A DNA stretch of 64,000 bases, taken from positions 147,203,245 to 147,267,244 of the forward strand of contig CM024760.1 in assembly GCA_014218235.1 (NCBI GenBank), read 5' to 3'. This document shows, in pieces, positions 44,699 to 53,739 of the stretch (within the stretch, counting starts at the first letter, position 1; each line of letters starts with the position of its first letter). The notes below the pieces were generated by a model. That model was not told the DNA's origin, searched no databases, and saw only the letters and a program-made list of their open reading frames with translations. The position numbers were made by a program, and so were the translations under genes. Source of the DNA: Colocasia esculenta (lineage: Eukaryota > Streptophyta > Magnoliopsida > Alismatales > Araceae).

Positions 44699-45295
44699 TT
44701 AGGCAACTATCTAGGTGGCGATCACATCCATATTTCCATGCTATTAGATTTAGTATGTGTTTGCGTGTCGAGGGGAAGCACAATCCCTGTGATTACAAAC
44801 CCCTGTGCCGTTTAGTTTCACAGAAGCATGCTTTTTCACTGTTTTTTGATTATTTTGCTTTGATTTTCTTTTCTGTTCGCTTACTGTTTGTCACTGACGG
44901 TCCTCAGTCACCAAGGGGGTCACTCTTCTCACCTTTTCTAGCCTCCCCTCACATTCTAGGATCACCCTTCTTTGGTTTTCAATCTCTTACTCGGGGATTC
45001 CCTCTCGGGTAAATCGGGTTGGATCCAAAGAAAACTTTGTAAGTCCCTAAATTCCGTGGATTCCCTCACGGTACGGGGCAGGAGGACCTTTACCCTCCCT
45101 ATCTAGTTCGCCTATTCACCCGGGTTTGAGTCACATTTGAGAGAATCGGCCTTTTCCGAGTCTAATTAACACACGGCTTTAACATTTAAAATCTTGGGGA
45201 CGTTGTTTGATAACATTGCTTGGTAGAAACCCTAAATTTCTACTAAAAGACAGTGAAGTTAATCAACTCTAACCATTCTAAAATCAGTAGGTTGT
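44699..45295 (+). other. Tat B primer site and leader
   Basis: Primer site TGGCGATCAC at 44716, then about 570 bp without a gene. The stretch GGGGAAGCACAATCCC is shared in form with the H leader near 6842. No splice sites or class I words stand out. Confidence 0.55.
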
Positions 45296-47821
45296 GTGCT
45301 AATGGATGCTTGGTTAAATTCTCTAAATATGACTAACAATCCGGCTTTTGAATATGAGGATGATGTCCATGAGTTTGTAGGGATGGTTGACACACATAAC
45401 CAACCCGAAGAGTCAGTCCATTCTTCTTCCTCCTCTCAAGCTGACAATGAGGGGAGTGTGAGTTTAAGGGTCAATCCAGCTTATGCCCAAAACACTCAAG
45501 TGGACCATCAATTCTCTAAACTCCTCTCCCGTTACTCGCCCGAGGACATCATCACCATGTTGTCCAGACACACCGTCCGGACTGCCACCTCTCCCTCCAC
45601 TCCATCCCCTTCTCCCTTCCATGCCTCCTCATCTAGGCCCATTCCTAGGCCCATTACCTCTTCACGAATTCCTGTCTCTCCCATTCCCACTCCCACTCTG
45701 ATTCCTCCCGTTCCTCTACCTACTCCAATTCCAACTCCTTCTTTCTCCTACCCACCCCACATTCAGCCCGTACCCCCCACTCAATCCGAATCCGTCCCCC
45801 GTTCGGAGGTGGAGGGACTTGTTAGGAAACTTTTGGCTAAATCCTTGTCCCTCTCAAAGCCTCATTCCCTCCAGAACTACTGCAAGCTTCCTAATGCCTA
45901 TTTCCCTCTGGGTTTCAAGGCCCCGAAGTACCGCAAGTACGACGGGACCTCTGATCCCCAATTCCATCTTGCCAGATTTACCATGGATTCCTACCGATGG
46001 TTGTACGATCGGGTTCTTTTAGTTCACCTCTTCCAACAATCGTTAGAAGGGGAAGCTTTGAGGTGGTTCACCTCCTTACCCGCATCGGACCTCGTTAATT
46101 TCGACATTGTCTCCGAGCGATTCATCTCCCACTTCTCATATATGGCCACCCAAGTCCCTACACTTCCTAACTTGGTGGCAGAAAAGATGAAGCCAGATGA
46201 AGACTTTGTCACATTTGCCAATCGGTGGAGATCCATGGCATCTAGGGCAGACATACCTATCCCAGAGTCCCAAGCCATAACCATGTTGGTCATCAACACC
46301 ACCCCCGTGCTTCGCTCTGTCCTGATGCTGAGTGAGTTCCCCTCATTCACACACCTCTACAACCGAGCCAGGGTGGTCCAGAACCAAATTAAGGACTCCT
46401 CTCTGCCACACTTCTTTGAAGGGAAGCCTAAGGGATGCAAGGCTCTCGCGGCACCTACCACCGAGGGGGTGACCGTCAATGAGTCCGTCAATGCTTGCAG
46501 TCAGCCATTGAGGCCTTCGAACAAGCCCTCTAATCCTCCGTCCACTCCTTCCAACCCCCATCAGTTCCCGTCACACCCTTCCAAAACCTACTCTGCAGTT
46601 CCCCCTCCTGCTGGCTACACCCGGCCTGGTCCTAAGAGGTCTCATTACCCTCCCCTCCCTGAGACCCTTGAGGACATATTCTTCGCCTTCATGTCCTGTG
46701 ATGCTATTCGGCTTCCTCCACAAAGGGAAAACGCCAATCCAAGGCTCGATACCTCTAGATATTGTCCTTATCATCGGAACCATGGTCACGACATCAACAA
46801 TTGCTTTACCTTTCGTGACTGGGTATATGACATGAATGACCAAGGTAGGGTTAACTGGGATGATGTCAAAGTGGCCATAGCCAAGTCTAGGTACACCAAA
46901 AGGGACCTTGGCATCTTCAATAACCCTCTCCCCAACCACCAAAGCAACAATCCCTCCTCCTCCAAAACCCAAGAGAATGTGCATACCATGATACACTTAG
47001 GGCCCCGGGTTGTGAGGAGAGAGCAACAGTGGGGGGTAGAAGGCTTCGAGGAATGGTACCCATGCCCCGTTGCAGAGTCTCAAGAGCCCTCCACATCAGT
47101 AGATGCCATCCTAGAGGAGAGACCTTTAGTGCTCATCCGACCTCCTCAGGATGCCTACCCCACTATCCTCACCTCCCCTACCTGTCAGTCATCTGCCACA
47201 CCCCTCCAGCTCATCCTCCCTAAGTCTCAGGAGGCCGTTCATGTCACGCTCAGGAATCGAATTGTTCCTCCACCTCCTCGGCCATCCCAAGATGAGGAGG
47301 ATAGTGGACCAGCACCCCCCGCCGGCACCGAATATGATATTCTGCAACATCTAGATATGACACCCGCGAGGGTGTCTATTTTAGAATTGATTCGGAGGTC
47401 GCCATCTCATCAATCCACTCTCCTCCAGTTTCTCCAAAAGATCATGGTCAATGATGACCTCCCTCCCAGTGGGGTCACCAACGCCATTCTCTCCCTCACC
47501 CAAGGTCCCTCAATCTCTTTCTCGAACAAAGATCTTTCCACCCCCGAGTGTCGTTCGCTTCCTCTTTGTCTTACCATTAACCTCAACGGGGTTTCGGTAG
47601 ACTCCACCCTCATCGACACTGGGGCATCTATTAATGTCTGTCTGATGAAGACCCTTAAGCAATTGGGCTTAGGGGAGGACAATCTGGAGAAGAACTGCTC
47701 CACCATCGCTGCCTATGACAACTCCAAGAGGGTTTCCAAAGGAAAGATTGCTCTTAAGCTGGAAATCGGACCTGTCACTATGTCTATCGAGTTTCTAGTT
47801 CTTGACATCGATCTGACCTAG
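45296..47821 (+). CDS. Tat gag-protease
   Basis: An open frame of 841 codons. The N-terminus is acidic and serine-rich, then comes a long proline-rich stretch (about residues 100-170). The gag core spans about residues 200-360 (KYRKYDGTSDPQFHLARF, LFQQSLEGEALRWF, RFISHFSYMATQVP, DFVTFANRWR). A Tat-type knuckle-like block YCPYHRNHGHDINNC is near residue 490. An aspartic protease with DTGAS at about 47615 is near residue 774. ATG at 45296 is the first of the frame; one at 45302 is equally possible. The frame ends in TAG 47819-47821 within the protease tail, but homology continues in phase, so this is either nonsense or a readthrough site. Confidence 0.85.
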   Translation: MLMDAWLNSLNMTNNPAFEYEDDVHEFVGMVDTHNQPEESVHSSSSSQADNEGSVSLRVNPAYAQNTQVDHQFSKLLSRYSPEDIITMLSRHTVRTATSPSTPSPSPFHASSSRPIPRPITSSRIPVSPIPTPTLIPPVPLPTPIPTPSFSYPPHIQPVPPTQSESVPRSEVEGLVRKLLAKSLSLSKPHSLQNYCKLPNAYFPLGFKAPKYRKYDGTSDPQFHLARFTMDSYRWLYDRVLLVHLFQQSLEGEALRWFTSLPASDLVNFDIVSERFISHFSYMATQVPTLPNLVAEKMKPDEDFVTFANRWRSMASRADIPIPESQAITMLVINTTPVLRSVLMLSEFPSFTHLYNRARVVQNQIKDSSLPHFFEGKPKGCKALAAPTTEGVTVNESVNACSQPLRPSNKPSNPPSTPSNPHQFPSHPSKTYSAVPPPAGYTRPGPKRSHYPPLPETLEDIFFAFMSCDAIRLPPQRENANPRLDTSRYCPYHRNHGHDINNCFTFRDWVYDMNDQGRVNWDDVKVAIAKSRYTKRDLGIFNNPLPNHQSNNPSSSKTQENVHTMIHLGPRVVRREQQWGVEGFEEWYPCPVAESQEPSTSVDAILEERPLVLIRPPQDAYPTILTSPTCQSSATPLQLILPKSQEAVHVTLRNRIVPPPPRPSQDEEDSGPAPPAGTEYDILQHLDMTPARVSILELIRRSPSHQSTLLQFLQKIMVNDDLPPSGVTNAILSLTQGPSISFSNKDLSTPECRSLPLCLTINLNGVSVDSTLIDTGASINVCLMKTLKQLGLGEDNLEKNCSTIAAYDNSKRVSKGKIALKLEIGPVTMSIEFLVLDIDLT

Positions 47822-48706
47822 AAGGCCATCCTTGGTCATCCCTTGCTAGAGCAAACTCTAGGGGTCCCTTCCACCGCCCATCAATGCTTCAAATTTCCTT
47901 TCAATGGGTGGGTCATAAAAATCAAGAGCATTCCCATCTTGGAGACCTTTAATTCCATCACCTCGGAGCAAATGCCACATTTGTTTATTCCGGACAAGGG
48001 GAAGAAGCTGGTCATGTCAATCATTGACTTCCCCTTGCCCTATGATCTCAACCAACCTCCCCAGTCAGTTGAAGAACCCCATGCCCCATGTCCCCCAGGA
48101 AAGGGTTGGGAAGTGATGGCTAGAATCGGCTATATACATGGTTGTAGGTTGGGCAAGAATCAGCAGGGTCCTGTCCACTACATCTCAACTAAGAGGCCAT
48201 TAGATAGGGCTGGTCTAGGTTTTCATCCGGACCCCATCCATCCGGATCCATTCATTCCCTATCAGCCTCTCACTTGGACCTTGTGTGAGCATTTCACTCA
48301 GGGACCCCTTCAACCGGGAACCCGGGAGCCAGTGGTTGAAGAACTGTCCGACTCGGAGAGCGACCAAGAAGAGGATGCCCAAATAGAGAACATTTCTGAC
48401 GATTTTGGCCTTCTCTCGCTCTTCGGTTCTGACTTTCCATCTCCACCATCTCCCCTTTCTTCATCATCTCTATCCCCCTCACAACCTGCCTTGACCACCT
48501 CCTCTTCTCTTCTTTCTCCCCCTATCCTTTCTCCATCCCTCACCTGGCCGGTCAAGGCTACCTTGAGTCAGCAACTCATGGTTCTTGGCCTTGATTCCCA
48601 AAAAAAAATGCCAATTTTGAAAATTGGAAATGCGAGGTCTCCATTGAGCACCCTTCCTCTGTGGAACCTCTTCCGCTCGGCCAGGGGCCGACGCTTTCCA
48701 GCCTAA
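47822..48706 (+). CDS. Tat protease tail and G-patch-like linker
   Basis: Same frame as gag-protease, after the TAG. It begins with the end of the protease fold (AILGHPLLEQTLGV). At about 48112-48220 a block reads MARIGYIHGCRLGKNQQGPV, which resembles a G-patch (spaced glycines in GY..G..LG...QG). An acidic stretch (SDSESDQEEDA) and a very serine/proline-rich stretch follow. The frame overlaps pol by 46 bases and ends at 48704-48706. The pol frame is entered through an A9 run at 48600-48608. The G-patch reading is by eye. Confidence 0.72.
   Translation, partial: KAILGHPLLEQTLGVPSTAHQCFKFPFNGWVIKIKSIPILETFNSITSEQMPHLFIPDKGKKLVMSIIDFPLPYDLNQPPQSVEEPHAPCPPGKGWEVMARIGYIHGCRLGKNQQGPVHYISTKRPLDRAGLGFHPDPIHPDPFIPYQPLTWTLCEHFTQGPLQPGTREPVVEELSDSESDQEEDAQIENISDDFGLLSLFGSDFPSPPSPLSSSSLSPSQPALTTSSSLLSPPILSPSLTWPVKATLSQQLMVLGLDSQKKMPILKIGNARSPLSTLPLWNLFRSARGRRFPA
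48600..48627 (+). promoter_or_regulatory. Candidate -1 ribosomal frameshift site
   Basis: In the gag frame the run reads CAA-AAA-AAA-ATG, which holds the slippery heptamer A-AAA-AAA in the correct phase. Moving back one base enters exactly the pol frame. Three bases later CCAATTT-TGA-AAATTGG can form a hairpin with a 7-bp stem. A simple indel in the A run would look the same. Confidence 0.5.
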
Positions 48707-51700
48707 ACTCCTTTTCTCGCCCTTCTAGGGGCACCTCCCCTGTACATAGTTTTGTACATAGTTTTGTACATAGCAGTCTTGTAAATAGTGGTCTAGATTT
48801 TGGATTAGAGTCGGGTCTAGGGTCTAGTCTAGAGTCAGGTTTAGGATTAGAGGAGTTCGGTCCTTCTCATCCATGTGTGCACAAAGAAAAGGGTAGGCAA
48901 GTCCCTGCCCGTTATGTCATGGCCTTGGCTGAGAGGTGTGCCAAGTTAAGTCAAGTCCCAGAGTTTCTTGAGGAGCCTGCCCTTATCGAATCAGATTTTG
49001 AAGAAGGCGACTCTTTAGACGATGGTTTAGGAGTTTATCTGCTAGATTTTGATGGTAAGGGTGAGCTGGGAGATCCTGGGTTGGAAGAAGAGGACCTAGT
49101 GAGCTCCTATATGGATGGCACAAAGAGGTTCAACGAGCCAACCATGGCTGCCGACGAGCCCACTAAAGAGGTCAATCATGGCACTGAAGAATCCCCGAAG
49201 ATAGTATTAATTAGTGCCAACTTGAGTGTTGAAGAAGAAGAAGCTCTGGTAGCTATTCTTAAAGAATTCTCTGACGGCTTTGCTTGGTCCTACGAAGATA
49301 TGCCAGGACTCGACACCTCTTTGGTCGAGCACCGGTTAGTCTTAAAAGCCGACGCGCAAGCCGTCAAACAAAAATTAAGGAGGCTACACCCCAAGCTTGC
49401 ACTCAAGATCAAAGAGGAGATTGACAAGTTGCATAAAGCCAAATTCATTAGGGTTGTGCTATATCCACAATGGGTGGCTAATATTGTCCCTGTGATGAAG
49501 AAGGATGGTAAGGTTAGGATCTGTATAGATTTCCGTGACCTTAATCGTGCTTGCCCAAAGGACGATTTCTCTCTCCCACACATAGATGTCCTAGTGGACA
49601 ACACTGCCGGCTTTGAGATGTTGTCTTTCATGGATGGTTTCTCTGGGTATAACCAGATCCGTTTGGCGGAGGAAGACCAGGAGAAAACTTCTTTCACAAT
49701 GCCTTGGGGGACTTACTGTTATGTCGTTATGCCCTTCGGATTAAAGAACGCGGGAGCAACTTATCAAAGGGCTATGATGGCAATTTTTCATGACATGATG
49801 CATGTGCACATGGAGGTCTATGTAGATGATGTCTTGGTTAAATCAAAGACTGGACATGGCCATGCCGAGGTCCTCCGGGCAGTTCTCCAGCGGTCTAGAG
49901 AACATAAGCTCAAAATGAACCTCAAGAAGTGTGTCTTCGGTGTCTCTTCAGGGAAATTGCTGTGGTTCATAGTTAGCAAGCGGGGAATTGACATCGATCC
50001 TAACAAGGCCAAAGCAATAATCGATATGCCTCCTCCTAGGAATATCAGAGAAGTTAGGGGGCTAATTGGTAGACTTCAGTTCATTAGGAGATTCATCTCC
50101 CAACATTCAATCCGTTGTAAGCCCTTTAATGAGATGCTTAAAGGAGAGGCTAAGTTTGATTGGAACGATAAATGTCAAAAGGCCTTTGATGAATTGAAGA
50201 GTTATCTATTCAATCCCCCTGTTCTCGCTCCTCCGGTTCCGGGTCGGCCTTTATTGCTCTATGTGTCAACCACTGAAGATTCAACTGGAGCAGTTTTGGC
50301 CCAATACGACGACGAGAAGAAGGAGAGAGCGGTGTACTATTTATCCAAGTTATTCAATGAAGCTGAAAAGAAGTACACCGCCATGGAAAGAACGTGTGCG
50401 GCCGTCGTCTGGGTTGCCCAGAAGTTAAAGCACTATTTCCTTGCTCATGAAGTGAAACATCTGACGCGCATGGACCCCATTCGGTACTTGCTTGAGAAGC
50501 CCGTCCTGACTGATCGGTTGATGAGATGGCAAAGCTTCCTCAATCAATTTGATATCACCTACGTCAACCAAAAGTCAATCAAGGGGCATGCTATAGCTGA
50601 GCATTTAGCCCACCACCCCTTACCTTCATGCTCTCCCGTTGATGAAAGCTTTCCCGATGAAGAGTTAGGAGCCATTATTGATGGTGAACCTTCGTGGGTG
50701 CTTTACTTCAATGGGGCCCTCAATTCCAAAGGGTGTGGAATAGGGGCAGTCCTCCTCTCACCGGAAGGGGTAGTCATTCCGCACGCCTACCAATTAGCCT
50801 TCCGAGCCACGAACAATGTGGCCGAGTATGAGGCGGTCTTAGTTGGGCTGAAAATGGCGTTGTTGCTTGGAGTTAAGGAATTAAGGATAATTGGTGATTC
50901 GCAGCTGATACTCCGGCAATCCCTCAGCAAGTACCAGACCCGGAACACCAAGTTGAAACCATACCAAGAGTTGGTAGAAAAGGTAGTCCGGCAGTTTAGG
51001 AAGCTCACACTAGTGCACACACCTAGGGCTCAGAACATTCTAGCAGATTCGCTTGCTTCTCTAGCTTCTTCCATTCCTATTCCTTTGGGAAAATCTTCTA
51101 AAACTGTCTCTGTCCAGAGATTAAGAGTCCCCTCCCATGTCGATCCTTGGTTTTCTCAACTCACGTCTCATTCTCCATCCCTTCGGGTTCATGCGCTCTC
51201 AAAAGAGCCAAAAATTGACCTCGAAGATGGCCATCCTTGGTATTTTGACATCGAAAACTTTCTCAAAGATGGATCTTTCCCCGATTATGCCACCTCTGCC
51301 GATAGACGGGCCATTCGCCGCGTCTCGGAGTGTTACAAGATCATAGGTGGCATTCTATACAAGAAATCTCTCAGTGGGGTCTATCTTCGTTGCCTCGATG
51401 AATTCGAGTCTCAAAATGTTGTTGAAGCCGCACACTCTAGTGAATGTAGTGGCAATGTTAATGGTAGAGCAATTGCCCAAAAGTTGCTAAGACACTATTA
51501 TTGGCCTACCATGGAAGAAGACTGTCGCCATTTTGTCCGTCACTATGTTAAATGCCAATTGCACGGTGACAAAATTCATGCTCCTTATTCTTCTCTTCAC
51601 CCTCTCATCGCTCCATGGCCTTTCGCCATGTGGGCGTTCGACGTGGTCGGTCCTCTCGCAGACAGAATCAGAGAAATCCGTAAGAAGTCCTTCATCCTGA

Positions 51701-52494
51701 CCGCCACAGAATACTTCACAAAGTGGGCTGAAGTAGAAGCATTCATTGAGGTCAAAGCTTCAACAGTGGTCAAATTCATCAAGCGCAACATCCTTGCAAG
51801 ATTCGGCGTGCCTCGGGACATCGTCACCGACAATGGACCTCAATTCACTTCACAGGAGCTTCGCGACATGTGTGGTAAATATGGCATTAACTTGCATCAT
51901 TCCTCTCCATATTATCCACAAGGTAATGGACAAGTGGAAGCTACTAATAAAACTCTCATCAAAATCATAAAGAAAACATGCAAATCTCACGCCAATGCTG
52001 ACTGGCCTGACCGCTTAGTTGAAGCTCTTTGGGGTTATCACACCTCGGTTCGAACTCCTACGGGGCAAACCCCCTATGCTTTGACATACGGATCGGATGC
52101 GATACTCCCATATGAGATCTTCGTCCCTTCACTAAGAGTTCAATTGGACGCCGAACTTGACCCCGATCATCGTCGGGAGGCCTTGTTGGCACAACTTGAA
52201 CTTTTAGATGAAAGGCGAATGATAGTGGCTGACCATGCTCAAGTCTACCGTCAGAGAATTGCACGTTTTTACGCTAAAAGAGTTCTTGGGAGAAAATTTG
52301 AAGTGGGCGAGATGGTCCTAAAGCGCAAAATCATAAAGGCACTAGGTCCCAGGAGCAAATTGCAACAAAATTGGGAAGGTCCGTTCGTTGTCAAAGAAGT
52401 ATATTCAGGGAACGCTTATAGGTTGGTAGATGCCGAGGGAGTGGAGTTGTCGTATCCGTGGAATGCAGTCTACCTCAAGAAATTCTATCCTTAG
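48661..52494 (+). CDS. Tat pol: RT, RNase H, second RNase H, integrase
   Basis: An uninterrupted frame to 52494, 1277 codons if counted from 48661. No ATG stands at the start; the frame is open upstream to the A9 run. Reverse transcriptase: ICIDFRDLNRACPKDDF, FMDGFSGYNQI, catalytic YVDD at 49819-49830 (residue 387). A degenerate first RNase H follows (residues about 520-640). A second, plant-Tat-type RNase H begins at residue 676. Its first catalytic aspartate is asparagine (YFNG, residue 684), while NNVAEYEA, GDSQL and ADSLA are kept. Integrase: the HHCC finger has lost ligands (GNVNGR and HYVKCQ), but the DDE triad is intact at residues 994, 1057 and 1093. No chromodomain follows, as usual for Tat. 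Confidence 0.9.
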   Translation: MEPLPLGQGPTLSSLNSFSRPSRGTSPVHSFVHSFVHSSLVNSGLDFGLESGLGSSLESGLGLEEFGPSHPCVHKEKGRQVPARYVMALAERCAKLSQVPEFLEEPALIESDFEEGDSLDDGLGVYLLDFDGKGELGDPGLEEEDLVSSYMDGTKRFNEPTMAADEPTKEVNHGTEESPKIVLISANLSVEEEEALVAILKEFSDGFAWSYEDMPGLDTSLVEHRLVLKADAQAVKQKLRRLHPKLALKIKEEIDKLHKAKFIRVVLYPQWVANIVPVMKKDGKVRICIDFRDLNRACPKDDFSLPHIDVLVDNTAGFEMLSFMDGFSGYNQIRLAEEDQEKTSFTMPWGTYCYVVMPFGLKNAGATYQRAMMAIFHDMMHVHMEVYVDDVLVKSKTGHGHAEVLRAVLQRSREHKLKMNLKKCVFGVSSGKLLWFIVSKRGIDIDPNKAKAIIDMPPPRNIREVRGLIGRLQFIRRFISQHSIRCKPFNEMLKGEAKFDWNDKCQKAFDELKSYLFNPPVLAPPVPGRPLLLYVSTTEDSTGAVLAQYDDEKKERAVYYLSKLFNEAEKKYTAMERTCAAVVWVAQKLKHYFLAHEVKHLTRMDPIRYLLEKPVLTDRLMRWQSFLNQFDITYVNQKSIKGHAIAEHLAHHPLPSCSPVDESFPDEELGAIIDGEPSWVLYFNGALNSKGCGIGAVLLSPEGVVIPHAYQLAFRATNNVAEYEAVLVGLKMALLLGVKELRIIGDSQLILRQSLSKYQTRNTKLKPYQELVEKVVRQFRKLTLVHTPRAQNILADSLASLASSIPIPLGKSSKTVSVQRLRVPSHVDPWFSQLTSHSPSLRVHALSKEPKIDLEDGHPWYFDIENFLKDGSFPDYATSADRRAIRRVSECYKIIGGILYKKSLSGVYLRCLDEFESQNVVEAAHSSECSGNVNGRAIAQKLLRHYYWPTMEEDCRHFVRHYVKCQLHGDKIHAPYSSLHPLIAPWPFAMWAFDVVGPLADRIREIRKKSFILTATEYFTKWAEVEAFIEVKASTVVKFIKRNILARFGVPRDIVTDNGPQFTSQELRDMCGKYGINLHHSSPYYPQGNGQVEATNKTLIKIIKKTCKSHANADWPDRLVEALWGYHTSVRTPTGQTPYALTYGSDAILPYEIFVPSLRVQLDAELDPDHRREALLAQLELLDERRMIVADHAQVYRQRIARFYAKRVLGRKFEVGEMVLKRKIIKALGPRSKLQQNWEGPFVVKEVYSGNAYRLVDAEGVELSYPWNAVYLKKFYP

Positions 52495-53739
52495 TCAGTC
52501 AGTCCGTCAAGTCGGTCATTCATCACTTGTTAAGGTGTGGGTCTAAATCTCTACTTTTCCAATTGGTCATTAGTGAGGAAGGGTTTATTCACACACCACA
52601 CGATGTTAAGATATTGCCCTCTAGTTGGAAAATCACAAGTACACTCGGATAGTATAATCCAGTCAGTATGTTTTCCCCTATTCTTCTCCCACTCGGTTGT
52701 GTCTGGAAGCGGAGCAAACTACGAGTAGGGGACCATCCACTCCCATCTAAAAGACAAGGTTACCATAAATAGGGGCAATCAAGAAAATCAAAAGGGGCAG
52801 AATCAAATCTAGCCTAAAAGGGGAAAAGAAAAGCCAAAAAGGTCAAAAAAGGGTAGCAAAAAGTACGTACCCAGAAAAAGGCTGACCAAATTAAGGAGGT
52901 AGCAAAAAGTACGTGCCTCCACCCCTGAAATCAAATAAGAAGAAAAATTCCCCTGCAAATAATTGTTGACCAAGTCTTTAGTATGAGGTGTTGGTTTGGG
53001 AACAGAAAGTAGTCTGAACCAAATCCTTGCATGGCTTCCTACTTATTCCTCCCTCTAGGGGCAAATTCGACTGTATAAGACCTTCCGTGGTGAAAAATAT
53101 CAAGAAGGCTAGGGGCAATTTCCAACATCAAAGAGTTCATGCACAATCCTCCTTATTCATGACCTCCGTGGCTAAGCAGATCACACAGACCCTATGCTTT
53201 GACATGTGATGAGTATGTATTTTAGAGTCAAAGAAAAAAGAAAAAAAAGGAAGAAAAAGAAAAAGAGTCTCTCGATGTATATATTTTCACCATGTACATA
53301 TTTTTACTCTTATTTTTACTTATTTTCAAAAGCCAGAAAAAAAAAAAGATCAGAAAATTCAAAAATCCAAAAAAATAGTAGTAACATGTATATATACTAA
53401 CATTCTTCTTATTTTCTTATCCAAATCAAAAACAACTAAAAAATCAAAACATTACAACAAAACAACAACAAAAATGCATGTACATATTTCCCTTTGGTTA
53501 TTTTTCCTTATGTTTTATCTTTGATTAGAAATTAGCCCCTTGACCAGATCTCAAGAAAGGTACATCTTTTAGGCAAGGGGCTAAAGACAGATCTACACTA
53601 ACCTTTTTCTTCTGAGTGTTGTGGATGCAGGAATCAAAGCAAACCATTCAAGCTCAAAATATCAAAAGTCCACAAAAATCCACTATAAGGAAGAAGTTTT
53701 GTACATGTCATGATAGGGGCATACCCCTGGTGGTACAAC
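52495..53739. other. Gene-free region after pol
   Basis: Purine-rich, with several TAGGGGCAA words (52768, 53055, 53112) that look like polypurine tracts, and GTAGCAAAAAGTACGT occurring twice (about 52853 and 52899). An A-rich low-complexity stretch (53225-53480) follows. No coding likeness is seen on either strand. Confidence 0.6.

Noticed and set aside
46571..46996. Minus-strand ORF within gag
   Set aside because: Shadow of the Tat gag frame without family likeness.
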